From: Hydnum rufescens UP504
Taxonomy: Eukaryota > Basidiomycota > Agaricomycetes > Cantharellales > Hydnaceae
Reading direction: 5' to 3'
Assembly: GCA_014904985.1 (NCBI GenBank)
Contig: MU129040.1
Span: 69,411-133,410, forward strand
Length of the DNA: 64,000 nt
Every line of letters starts with the position of its first letter. The stretch's first letter is position 1. Under the pieces are notes generated by a model. That model did not search any database, had not been told where the DNA came from, and saw only the letters and a list, made by a program, of their open reading frames with translations. Below are positions 24,503 through 36,742 of the stretch, one piece after another. The position numbers were made by a program, and so were the translations under genes.

Positions 24503-27500
24503 ATGTCCCATGAACACGACTCACGAAAAGCGTCGACGAATCTTACCGCCGCAGAGCATCTAGCTTTGGAAATTGAACGCCGTACTTCGGCCGTGCCTCG
24601 TCCGTCCTCATCACTTCTTCCTCCTGAAGTTCGAGAGTCTTTAGAATCAGAAGGGTACCCGTCTTGGCTCCCGAGACGTCCTCATCCACCGGGGCCTGCT
24701 TCGCCCTCGCATACAGACGGCGATGGCCGCGTAGCTGGAGATATAAGGACGAGTGCTGAAAATTCTTCCTCTGGGTCGCCTGAACAATTTGCTACAATGC
24801 AAACTACTTCTTCGGGTTGGCAAGCCCCAAAGCATGGGCGGAATCCCACGCCTCGCTCAGTCCGTATCCTGGCGGTCCCTGATGATCATAGTGATCCTGC
24901 CGGACTTGTTGCTCGCTCCTCAGGCTTGGCAGTTGTTCCTAGTGTTGGTCAAGATGTTACAGTCCCACCCACTGTGTCTCGGGGCCCTGGCACTCGGTTC
25001 CCAAGACCTGAAGGTCATCCTCGGCCTCGATTTCGAGAGAACGGCTTCCATCCCAAAATTCTTCGCAGCCCCTCTCGTCTTCATCGCGCTCACTTTTTTC
25101 TTCAACCATTGCTGGTGTTTGGGCACGTTCCAATTCAAGCGTTCTTCGACTTTAATGCAGCATATATTTTACTTCAGTGGGTATTTCAACTCCAATGCTT
25201 TCGACCTGTTGGGCTCACCCATCACCGTTAGGGCTGCCCGACATCCCGCACCGGAAACACCTGGTATCCCCGTGTCAGGTCGGGGTTGGGCTCTGGCGTA
25301 CGCCGCTTACCTGGCATGTTACTTCGTATATTTTTTCTCTGTATTCATAGGGTATGTATTAGATCGTATCCCCACACTCCTCATACTCAGGCATGATGCA
25401 TTAGGTATGAGCTCGTATACTCATTCTACCGCAGGTGGCGAGCCAGTGCGTGCTCCATGTCTCCATCATACATCACTTCATAGCTGACACCTCTAATATA
25501 GAGCGCCCTTTAATCTTACCCATATATTTATCTGCACGGGCTTCCGAGCTCGTCTCGATGACGTCCTATACCAATTTTTGCTTCCTTCTTCATCTTCGGA
25601 CCAGCGCGTTCCGTCGGTCTCAAAACGGTAGCCTCAGGGACGGTTTTGCAGAAACATGCTTTCGGTATTCTCAGAACCTGCCGACTGTTATTCTCCTTCT
25701 CCCAAGAGCAGCGCTTTGTCTTGCCGCATTATTGTCATTTTCGGCTGCCACTCCGGCTGCGATTCAAGCGACTGCCGGGCCAAGTCTAAGGGATCGCACC
25801 TTCTTTAACGCAAATGGATCTTTGACGTCATATGCCAGAGGTATCCTTATCACCAATGCTGCCTGGACGATGTGGCGTGTCTTTGTTCTGCTTGCCAGTT
25901 GGTAAGTAGATACAATGGCCATGTTCAGTAGTCGGTATAATATGTTTTCCCTCAGGCTTGGTTTATGGATCCTGAGTGGTCAGGGATGCGCAGGATTATG
26001 TGGACCACGCTATAGATGGGAAGAAGAGGATGACGAAAAGTCGCACTCGGCCTATAGCCGCTCCCGTGAGGACGGAATTATCGATCGGTGGGCTTGGCTC
26101 CCATATACTATCGCTCGGGTTCAGGATACATATGACTTCTGCCTCACCGCAAGAGCCAAGCGTCCCAGTCTTACGGGATCAACAAGGAGCCGTGCGCTGC
26201 CGGCTATAACAGAAGCACCTTCGGCTTCCTTACCAACCTCTGGCAGTGGAACGGCACGCCCTAGTGCAACGCCTTCTGCCGAAGCACTTAGATCGAGAGC
26301 TGCACAGGGTACCTTATCAGTTGAAAGGACGACGCTGGATCCTTCTATTCCGATTGCTGGGTCCAGCTTATCATCCACAGGGCGAATGTCGTTGACTCCG
26401 ATCCTTATGCAGGCCCTAGCTCCTCAGCTGTAGTGTCTTCCCTTGTCCCACCGACTCCCAGTCCACTGCAATCTCTTTCACCAGTCTATGACTCTGTCAA
26501 AGCAGGTCAAAGTGCAAACACGCGGTCTGGTCCCGTATTAACTCTTCCGTTTCCCTTTTTCCCTACCTCTGTGCCCCCTGCTGTCCCCAACCCACCATTC
26601 CCATTCCCTCTACAACCTACAGTCGGAACCGCGGACCCGGCCAGCGCTTCCAGTTCGCCCTTGGTTTCGTTTGATGGTGACGAGGAATACGTTATTCGTG
26701 ATTCTGACACAGATGACATGCGAGTGGTACAGTCGCCGACGTCAGGTGAACATCCGGATGATTCTCTGGAGCCCAGAGTCTCCTTAGAGAGAGCGTCAGG
26801 GTCGCTGTCAAGCCTAGGCCAGCCAATGTCATCTCAGTATCCCTTTGAGTATCGACCATCTGGCCATGGATCAAGGACGCCAAGCTCTGGCTCAGGGAGA
26901 AGTCCTCACCCCCAGTCATCCTCCCAGGCCAATTCTTTGGCGTGGTCTTCGTCACCTCGTTCCCGCTCATCGCCACGGGAATCTTTTAGAATCGAAGGCA
27001 CTTCTAGCCATGTCAGTCCTATCGAACCGCCTCCGCGTCACCCTTCAGCCGGAGGCACCGCCGGACGAAGGCGACGAGCGGGAACTGCTCCATCCTTATC
27101 CTCGTCCCCTCTGTCTAGCGAGGATTCGGGCCGTGTTCGAACGGTCAGCGTCACAGACCAGACCTTCGGCGTTCAGAACCCATTACCACCTGTTCAAGGG
27201 ACTCATGATGAGGACGATGACTTTGAAGCGGATTTCGAATTTGAATCTGGGGAGGACCTCGCTCTTGGGTCCCAAGAAGAGGCCGAAAAAGATGACTCAA
27301 TTGGTCTCCTTTCCTCCGCCCCCAGCCCAAAATCTTCTATCGCAGCCTTACGGCGCCGCGCGAGTAGCCTTGTGTCGGCCCAGAGACGTCCGTCTAATGG
27401 TTCTTTTCGTGCTGCTTCTGGGCATCCTTCCCCCACGGCTTCGTCATCATCTATACGGTCTAGAGCGGTATCCTTGGTGCCTGTAATTGGCCAGACCCAA

Positions 27501-27981
27501 TCACTTTCTCCGCCACCCCACCCCAAAGGCCTGAGTTGAATCATCACCACATTCTTCTCGATCGCGAACAAGTTCTGCTGTCAGAGCTACCACAGAATCC
27601 GTGTCGAGGTACTCAGACGCGCAATCCCACGTTTCTCCCGCTCCAGGAGAAGATGATCATACTTTTGGTTTGCATCCACCATCGATCAATTGGGATGATG
27701 TGCCCCGTGGGTCGGCCCCAGAAGCTTCACGTCCATCGGGGATCACTCCCGCTCTCCAAATCCCTCGCCGTGGACGTGGCGTTCTCCGACCTTCTGCCTC
27801 TCGCGTCACTTCTACCTCTCAGCAAACGGTCTCCCAAGGCCCCGTCCGCGCGGACATCAGCGAAGCCCCAAGTTCTTATGTCACTGCCGCTCCCACATTC
27901 TTGGAGACGACGACCGAAGGAAGTGGCGGTACAATACGTACTGTGAACCCTTGGGGTGATCCATCGCAAGATGTCATGTAA
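24503..27981 (+). CDS. Multipass membrane protein with long disordered tail
   Basis: Function unknown. The N-terminus (MSHEHDSRKASTNLTAAEHL) is Ser/Pro-rich and likely disordered for about 150 residues. Several hydrophobic segments follow: FFLQPLLVFGHVPIQAFF, ALAYAAYLACYFVYFFSVFI near 25.3 kb, TVILLLPRAALCLAALLSFS near 25.69 kb and ITNAAWTMWRVFVLLASW near 25.87 kb. The conserved-looking LILPIYLSARASELVSMTSY lies between them. After GPRYRWEEEDDE near 26.0 kb the tail is some 600 residues of Ser/Pro/Arg-rich sequence with an acidic patch (DEDDDFEADFEFESGEDL). An extra T near 27536 breaks the frame; reading resumes with SSPHSSRSRTSS and ends WGDPSQDVM. Exon borders are approximate. Confidence 0.6.
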
Positions 27982-29311
27982 AATGCGCATAAAATGCACT
28001 TTTATGTTACCCTCCTTCCTCCCTTGTTCCATTGCCTTACATGCGCCTGCTGGTATGGTATTTTCTTGTTTCATTTCAGACTTTCTCTGTGCATTATTTG
28101 TTTCTTGTGCCATTGATTTCTTATGCATATCCGGATTCTTCATTACCCCCCATCATCACCCATGCTATTCCATCACCCTGCCCAGGACTTGTCATATTCT
28201 TACGGTTTAGGAACTGTTATTTTCGTCTTGCACGCAGTAGAATACAGCAGGACACACCAAGTTTTTTGGAGAATCGAAACCGGTTGATATGAGACGTCCT
28301 CGGGAGCAACCGACTCTAGAATGGTAGACTTTTCTTGCGAAGCAGTTGGAGCCTGCTGGTGTCCCTGGACTCCGTGCCCGAGTCTGGCCCCAAACTACAG
28401 TACCTGAAATTAGGGTTTGTGCGTCGGCAATCCCGCCTGCCCCGTGGAGCTCTCCTAGTCCTCGTGCTTTCTTGTGCTGCTACTGCTACTGTTTTACACC
28501 TAGTTACAGTAGACCACTCTCAGTGGCCAGCGCCTACTCGGGATGGAAACCGGTTTCTCTCTGTTGGAGGTCGGCACATAACTGGCGGTAGGCCATCTGC
28601 CGCCCTCTGAGATTCTGTGAGATGTTGCAGTGACAATCACAGTTGGCATAGTAATAAAGACATTACTTCTCGCTGTTTCCAATACGGAAGGCGCCGAGCG
28701 CCAAAAAAAAAAAAGACACAACATATTTCGCGGATGTAGTACAGATAACTCGGCCATTCACAGTATTTCGTCTGGCAGTAATGAGAAACTGTGTCTACTT
28801 GATTGTTTTCATCTCCGGCCCCTTCAGATCCTCGACATTTGAGATATCGAACTTGAACCACACACCTGTTCATTTGCATTTTTCAGGGAAACTACAGTGA
28901 ATCGAGGTTATGAAAACATTATATTCTTGGAGGACTCATCAGTATCTTCCTGCTCGAAAAAATCGGAGTGGAATTCGTAGATTTGACTATTGAGTGTCAC
29001 TCATGCATTTTGCATTTTGTGGGCGGACCGCCGCGAAACGCACCATAAAAACTATAGCATTCTTGGAGCCCTCATATCCCTCTATCTGCTCAAAAAACAA
29101 AAATAGAATGATGCAACAAGTTTTGATGAAAAGTTGACCTGTGGACAAGTAATGAGACTACAGCAAATAGAATTGAAGTAGCATTGCAAACGCCCAAGTG
29201 TTAGACCAAAAATTTAGAGCATTACTGCATGACTATGCATAACTACATAGTACGAGACAGCCTCCGGCACCAGCTGACACGCCATACAAAGAAGATTCCT
29301 CATCCAATAAT
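27982..29311. other. Intergenic, no supported gene
   Basis: About 1.3 kb between the convergent 3' ends of the membrane-protein and beta-galactosidase genes. It is AT-richer than its surroundings and has a 12-base A run near 28706. I see no gene. Confidence 0.55.
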
Positions 29312-32300
29312 TCAGGGTGTTCGAGGCCTCCAAGAGGGATTAAAAGATCGAACATGTCCTACTCCACCATCATATCTCGCATCGAAGGAAATAGAAAGCT
29401 TGGGAGAGATGCGTTTGTTCTCCATGCTCCACAATAGCACAGCCACAGTGCTGCACGTTTAGAGGACACTGTCAAAAGACAGGCATTTGAAACCTCAACA
29501 AATTATCTTACTTTATCCCGTTGTAATCAAGGATGCCTTGTGGAACTGGGAATTTGAATTGAGGCCTACCCAACGATTCATGTCAGTGTAGTCCCTGGGA
29601 GTGAGCACTTCCAATATTACCCAAGATTAGCGATACATTTCCCGTAAAGCCAACCATTGATCCACAGCGTGAGGCGGAACGGCTGGTACGTTTCTTCAAA
29701 CGCAAAGGAAATGGGAATATCGTAGCCTTCTGGGATACTCAGAGTAAAGTGGCTGACGAAGAATCCGAGTCCCGCCCTGTCTTCCGGGAGTCCATCTTCT
29801 AAGTTTCTCACTTCCCATGATGAGACGTTGTAGCCAGGGAGGTGCCACCCCTCACGTTCACCGTAAGTGCCTCCTTCGTTATAGAGACCCCGGGCCGTAT
29901 CGAAGAAACTGCATATCGTCCATTAGGGTGCTGATTTGGAGACCTCAATTCGTGGCAAAACTCACGCAGTGTAACCCCCCAACTTTCCCTGTATTCGCCA
30001 GTAAGAAAATGCACCACCATCGATGCCATAATACCGAATGCCTCTCGGGGATTTCGAGGCATCAGGATCCCCTATGGAAGAAGAGCAATACTTAGGCATC
30101 TTGATTTGTCTGTTGGCACCTTCGTAACATGCACTTACAATCTTTTGTTTCATCGAGGCCCATGTTGTCCTGAGGGGTGGATTATAGCATTAAATATTTG
30201 CCTTCTAGATCGTGGATGCTTAAGCACCTGCAGCACCGTGATCACATTCTCACCGTCTAGAATGGCAGAGCGAGGAACGGCAAAAGTGTCATTAGTTTCC
30301 GATATCACATTTAAATTGTTGGTGGAACTAAATAATCAATCCCACCAAATGTTAAGTCGCAGATACCCATGAATGCTCCTCGCCACTCACTTTCCATAAG
30401 ATGTCCCAAGGAAGTAATCATTTAGCCATACGCTAGCAGCGAAACCTAAGGCCAGAGTCAATTAAGCAATAAACCTAGTAGTAAATATGGAAGTAGGCAA
30501 CCCACCGGCTCCGCCGTTAATGATCAGATTCACACTTTTCTCAAAACCCGTGGAAAAGAAATGTCCCCGAAACAGCACAGCGCCTTCACAGCTGAAAGTG
30601 CTCGATGAGATATAGATCAATAAGCCAATTAAGATACTCTCAATAAGGACCCACAATCCGTAGTCACAGCCATATAATACCGTTCCATTTGCATGATGGC
30701 TTATACGGAATATTTGTGGAAGTGTGATTCGCCAGAGCCCAATTTGAATCTGAAAACCCACTACCTATTTCTGGTAGTCCATTCACGTATTTCCACTGTT
30801 TCAGAACAGGGGGCTCAAAAGAGGCCACAGGAGAATCATAGGGGCGGGGAACTATTGATGCTGTTCGAACGATAGAACTCGCCCTAGCATTAGATACAGC
30901 CGGCGACAAGTCCGCTCCGACGGGTTGGCCGTTCCAAGTGAGAGTGTCGGACATTGGTGGGAATTCCTATTAGAACAAGGCGCACGCTGTCCTTTAGATC
31001 ACCGCGCAATTCGAGATAGTGTCGTCAGGACCTGATAGGCGGGCACTGCGGACGAGGTATGGACCGCCGACCAAGATAGTTCGATTAGTCCCAAATTGCC
31101 AATAGTGAGAGAATGGATCAAGAGCGATGGGCAAAAAGGGAAGGACAGGGAACCACATGGTCGCGGCGGTGTCCATATCCGAAAAGAGGACGATCTGCTC
31201 TGAGGAATCCCAAATAGTGACTAAGCCAGTGACGCCCCTGGCGATGTTCACTAAGCTGAACCCCCCATTCATAACAGTGTACTCCAACCTATGCTCGAAA
31301 TAAGGAGATTGTCCCTTGAATTTGATAACTGCCTCGTGCTCCAGGCTATCATCCCCATATAGGAAGAGTGCGTCCCGATGACCAAGCTTTCCGGCCCAAA
31401 GGATGGAAGCGGTAGAATAAAGAAGATGAGACGAGTTTCCAAACGTGAGGTCACATGCAATCAACTTCGAATCTCTACCGATTAAATCAATGTACGAAGA
31501 TGTTTGAGGCACGAGAAATTCCCCGAGAGAAGTTGTGATCCCGAGCTTGAAGCGAACATTATCCCTAGTATTCCATCCTCTTTCAGAGATCAACATATAC
31601 GGGGAAAGGGTGGATAATTGCATACGCAGAAATTGAGTTCAAATGCCGTGCAATGTAGAATCGAGCCCCCGTATCTGGATTCCTCAGCAAAGTTACGAAT
31701 GTGTCAATTTCATCGCCTCCATAAAGGTGGACCACGCCACTGCTTTTCGAAGAGTTTCCAATAATATTTGTCTTGTAGAACTCCGGACTCGATCGTATGA
31801 ACATGGCCTGCCGTTTCAGCTCCGCATATTTGGCTGACCCGATCTCCCGTGATTCAGAAATAGCAGCCCCGTAGTCATACGACGTATACACTCCCGGGAA
31901 TGGTAGGTGGCCGAAAGTGGTACCACCGTAAATCTCCAATGCATGTATTCATAAGGCGGGTCAGCACTGAATAGAAGATCATGTGTACGCACCATGTACA
32001 AATTAATCATCTTGAAATTGTTGGCCCAGAGATTCTTGTGGAAGACACTCTCGAATTGCGAGCCTGTCAACTCTTCGCACGCAGCATAGCCAGGGGCACC
32101 AGGTCCCCCTGGTGAGATGTAGACATCAGGGCCATAAATCCCCTTAGATATCTTCATAGCACCCGTCACTTACAGGCATCGTAGGCCCCTGCCTGGAATT
32201 CGGGAGTGAAAAAGGGTTGATCCGCTACAGACATGAAAAAGATGAGAATTGCCTGCCTGGGTGTTACACATTGACGGGCCTACGATTTGTTGACATGTGG

Positions 32301-33610
32301 TAATCGAAATAATCCCCGAGCTACGGGATTCCATACATTCGACCGTGAACAGTCGAAACCCTGAGGGGAGCGAAAGAGTCAGCCACAGTCCTCCAGTGCC
32401 TCAGAACGACGGCTTAGGATGGTTCACCTGAGGATAAGAATCCAACCCGTACAGATCCACAGCCCCTAAACCTGTAACGAAATTACCGCCCCGATATGCA
32501 TCATTAAACTGTTAATGGGACGACGATTCCACCGTCCCTCAGTTCTCTCTCGATGTCTCTCATCATCTCGGCCTTCCCAGGGTATCCGGCATCTGAGTCC
32601 TGAACGTACTCATTTTCCACTTGGACAGCTATGATCGGACCTCCAGCCGAAATCTGAATATTTAATCAGCGAGCTGCGACCAAGAAAAGAGATGCACCGA
32701 ACCTGATTATCACGCGCAAGTTCGATGATGGCGCGGATGTAGGGGACCCACGCTTCCGCGTAAGAAGAATCGTTGGTGCGAAGATGACCGTGCACCTCAG
32801 AGGTGACCCAATGGGGAATACCACCAGCAGATGTTTCTATTGAAGATGTGAGCCGAGTTTATACACCGTTCGGGTCTTTCGGGGATGATTTTGGTCTAAC
32901 CAGCATTGATATATGGTCCTGATAAAGTTTTCAAATCAGCGAAATGACCCGGAGACTGCACATCAGGCAAATACCCGGTCTCAAGATCAACCATAAACCA
33001 ACGTTTTTTGCGGCGTCGAATAGCGGCCGTAATGACCGATACCCATTGAAGTCAAATACACCTCTGGAAGGATTCACAAGCCCCCTGTGGGATAGAAAGC
33101 ATTATAAACAATTGATAGCAGAGATATATCAGATCCGATGCACCAGTGAACATATATGCTAATTGTGTTCAGGCCTGCCGCCTTGACCTTTTCGAGAATG
33201 TCGGGCCACAAATCGGGCACTGGAAGGCGCCAGGTGTGAAATTCGCCGGACCTAAGGCAATAGCTGGCTTGAACAACACCGATGCAGCGCATCCAAATAT
33301 TCTAACCAGATAAAGACGCGTTGATTCTTCACAAACAAGCTATATTCATCCCACTCGACCAGATCGGTCACCCATTCGACTTCCGAGTGCCTTTTGGGGG
33401 CACTGAGATCGTTGGCGAAAGTCCTTCTGCTTCCCATTTGTGAAAGGCATCCAGCGTTGCGCCATGGGACGATAGTAAGGACCACGAAAACTTAGAATAA
33501 TGGCGGAATCCAAGAACAAGTAGCAGGAACGCGATGAATGGAACTAGATGCAGGCGATGCCGTGCTATCCAAGTCCACACCTCAGCAATCTTCGACCTAG
33601 GTTCTCTCAT
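29312..33610 (-). CDS. GH35 beta-galactosidase, membrane-anchored form
   Basis: Glycoside hydrolase family 35 enzyme removing terminal beta-galactose from glycans. After a short basic N-terminus ([14 protein letters not shown]) comes one hydrophobic segment ([14 protein letters not shown]), more like a type II anchor than a cleaved signal. GH35 landmarks follow: [20 protein letters not shown] and [13 protein letters not shown] (about 33.2 kb), VENEY with the expected acid/base Glu (about 32.6 kb), [13 protein letters not shown] with the expected nucleophile Glu (about 32.19 kb), and [16 protein letters not shown] (about 31.9 kb). Beta-sandwich domains end [12 protein letters not shown], then an intron (29451-29511) and [19 protein letters not shown], with a stop at 29312. 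Many short introns are present. Confidence 0.88.
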
Positions 33611-34499
33611 TCCGAACCGAGTTGTCTACCGGAATTGCGGGGAGCAGTGGGAGGGCCGGAAGATTCCAGCGCGCACAACAACACGGACAAATACAACGAC
33701 ATCATGGTCTTCATACATGCTTCAACGCTCCTGCATCGTCGCTCGACTTTGTCTCATACTCTGTCTCCTTAAAAATCCCTGGGATGAGTCGTGAACTTGA
33801 TTAGGGCTCCGGGAGAAACTAAGGTATTAGTAACAAGTGGGGTGCAGTTCCAGCGGTTTTAGGCCGCCAATAAGCCATTGTTTAAATCACATAATGGTAA
33901 CATCAGGTAGGGACTACAGACATTTAAAGGCGGGAACTTGGAGTCAATGTAGGGAGCCAGTTCTCAACTTTTCACAAGTGGCAGATCGCTCCCTGATCTT
34001 GGTTCCTTCAAGAACTCTCGTGCCGCTTCTGATTCTGTTACATGTCCCTCATCACTATCCGGATGTTGTATTGCCAAATAGTATGCTGCCGTTGCTGGTG
34101 AGCACAATTGTGGACCAAGGGACCAAGTCGACGTGCAATGTATCCATCTTACCTGAGTTAGTACCAGAATAGCAGAAATCTGAACCAGTCTTCTCACTGC
34201 ACTTTTTGTGGCTCCTTCAGCGTTGTTTCCCTGATCCACACCTAGTCCCCGCTATTCGCATGGACAGCTGCTCTCATAATGAAAGGGAGGCATTGCAGCA
34301 TCTTTTATTCAGAGTATTGTGATGGAGAAGCCCAACTGCATTACTAGAACGATACCCGAGTAGGGGGAACTCGGGTCCCACCAGTTCGAGTTCGTTGTTA
34401 AATTCGCTTGTCTTTGTTCATATCCGGATCCTTCAGTTCGTAACTTTTGGGGAAAGGATGCGGAATCTCCGATCGAAGGAAAATATAGTCTCTGAGAAC
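33611..34499. other. Intergenic with a perfect 8-bp hairpin
   Basis: About 890 bp between the STE24 stop and the beta-galactosidase start, both on the minus strand. A minus-strand frame at 33964-34239 (ATKSAVRRLVQISAILVLTQ, then a possible donor) might be part of a small gene but has no convincing start. ACCCGAGT at 34354-34361 pairs with ACTCGGGT at 34369-34376 around a 7-nt loop. Confidence 0.4.
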
Positions 34500-36412
34500 C
34501 TACAAGTCCTTCTTCGAGACGTATCCAATTTTCACCTTGGCGCGATATTCATCCATGGCCTTCAACCTCTCCGTCAAAGTGGGGTGCGAGTGATGATATG
34601 CGGAGTACCTAGAAGCGAATGTCTCAAAAAATGAACTCGTGGACCCATCACAGGAAGCGACAGAACAAGGATAAAGGAAACACGCACAACCAATCCACCC
34701 ACACGGTGGACAGATTCTCCGCATGCAGGCCAATCAGCGCACGCGCAAGCCTCTCGCCCATATCGCCCGAATTCTCCGACCCTTTGGCGTGCGCATCCAT
34801 GTCCTCTGGGGAACTCCCATGGCCTAGTTCGAGCGCGAAGCGGTCTGCTTCCCACTCGAATTGTCGGCTCAGGGCGTTCATGGCGAGCCCGAAGATAGCT
34901 TCGAGGGGCGTAAGGATCATCTGGAAGAGCATGAAAGCGACAAGAGTCGGTGGGTTTTTGGAGACGGATGGTGGGTAGCCGAAGGAGGCGACTAGAGGAG
35001 ACGATTTCAAGAATGGTGGGAAAGCACTCAGGAGGAGGAAGAGATGCAGCTGTGAGACGATAAGCAACTTGAGGGGATGAGAATACGACCTGGTTAGTGT
35101 AAAGGGATCGATGAGCTTGTGAATCGCGTGGGAGTAAAGAAAACGAACCAATGGCCTAGCTCATGCGCTAAACTTGGGAGATTAGAAGGAAATAATAGGA
35201 AGGGCAGGGCGAATTCACCTAAAACTGCCTCTATTTCCCCGGGCTCGCTTTGTTTGATCAGTGTATCGTATATTACTATATGTTTGCTCTGGGAAAAGGG
35301 TTGGTTACTATTTGGGGAATCATTGAGAGAACAAAACACTACCCATGGAAGCCCATAAAAGTAGGCATTAGAGTGTGCGCTGCGCTTCGACCCGTCGATA
35401 ACGTACAAATCGGTCAACGGGAACTTGAGACGTGTAGCAAGTGCCTCTATACGTGTACGAAGAGCGTCTTGTGGAAGAGGTGAGAGTTTGTTGAACAAGG
35501 GTTGGATTACGTTGGGTACAGGATGACCATGATGAGTTGAAATGCGATACTAAATACAGTGGAACGATTATTCGGGATCCCCAGAAACCAGGAGAGTGGA
35601 GGCTCACAGGAATGACATGAGCCAAGGAATAAAGCTATCTCCTGCCCATCGAATGATCCAGAGGAAGGCAGCCAAGACGGGTGATCCGATGACGAAACCG
35701 AGAGCCCAGCCTTTCAAGGTATCCACAATGAATAGTCCAATTGTCATTTTGTTGAAGCCATGCTTCTCTTCGAGGACGAAGGTCTGATACAAAGAGAGAG
35801 GGAGGGTGGACACGGTGTTACTGAGGAGTAGGATCGTTACGAAGATGATGGACTGGGGAATCTGGTGAGGGGCATTAGTGAAAAGGTCAAAAGGGACACA
35901 TTCATTGTGTGTAGACAGCGTGCCTCGTATCCTGTGTATCCATACTTGTTGAGAAGAGCGCCAGCGGCACTCCATGCCCAGACTTGGAGATCGAAATAAA
36001 TGACGGCAATTTCGAGAATCTGATTGAATGTGCTTGAGAAAAGGGCAAAGCGAGCCTTATCTTTCCCATATTTTTGAGACTTGTCAAATACTTCTGGAGT
36101 GAAGGTGGTTGCCAACGCGGGTGGTGGGGCTGTCTTGTTGTACAGAGGATATTGACGCAAACTTTGCCACGCAAATTTCAGACATACTCAAGACATCTAA
36201 TGACTAGCATGAAGTCCCACAGGAGATATGTTTCCAGGAAGTAAACCCCAAGAGAGAACGTTACGACGATGGTCTTCCAGTCAACCTCGGCATCTAACAA
36301 AGAAGTTTGGAGTTGACGACTGCCAAGACCAGGAGATCCTCTCTGAAAAAATACCTGATATTACTTTTAACTGATTCTGCAGCGACTGAAGTGGGCCTAA
36401 GAGGGTGTTCAT
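34500..36412 (-). CDS. STE24: CAAX prenyl protease 1 (M48 metalloprotease)
   Basis: ER/inner-nuclear-membrane zinc protease that trims prenylated CAAX proteins such as mating pheromone precursors. The first exon reads MNTLLGPLQSLQNQLKVIS and joins DAEVDWKTIVVTFSLGVYF. Next come FDKSQKYGKDKARFALFSS, several hydrophobic helices (FVTILLLSNTVSTLPLSLYQ), FNKLSPLPQDALRTRIEALA and LYVIDGSKRSAHSNAYFYGL. The zinc motif HELGHW is completed across an intron (AVL-AHELGHW, about 35.16 kb). The third ligand is the Glu of RQFEWEADRFA (about 34.85 kb). The end is SAYHHSHPTLTERLKAMDEY, closing in KKDL, a dilysine-type ER retrieval signal. All family landmarks are present. Confidence 0.92.
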
Positions 36413-36742
36413 CGTCTCTCGTGACCGGGCGTCGTGGAAGTCACGTGGTGTTCGTAGGGCTGATTGTCATCCTTTGGGCTCACGCTCCAGCAGCTACAAA
36501 TCATACTCAAGGAGGCTGGAAGCGAGGCCATAAAATTGATTCAACCAAACAAATATCAACTAGTTCTAGACAAATACCCCTCCTTCCAGTATCGCAACCC
36601 AGCGCGGGTACAGTCTATGGCTAGGCAGTGTCTACACTGGGACAATGACTGATCGCTATCACATTATGACTTGGTACGGGAGTGCCATCTGAGGATCACA
36701 GTAATTTCAGATATGCCCTGATATCAGGAAGAAATGGCAGGC
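36413..36742. other. Intergenic
   Basis: A 330 bp gap between the carrier stop codon and the STE24 start, both on the minus strand. It should contain the STE24 promoter; no distinct motif was recognised. Confidence 0.5.

Noticed and set aside
33964..34239. Small minus-strand membrane protein gene
   Set aside because: It starts only with GTG, the upstream frame is closed and no joined exon could be found.
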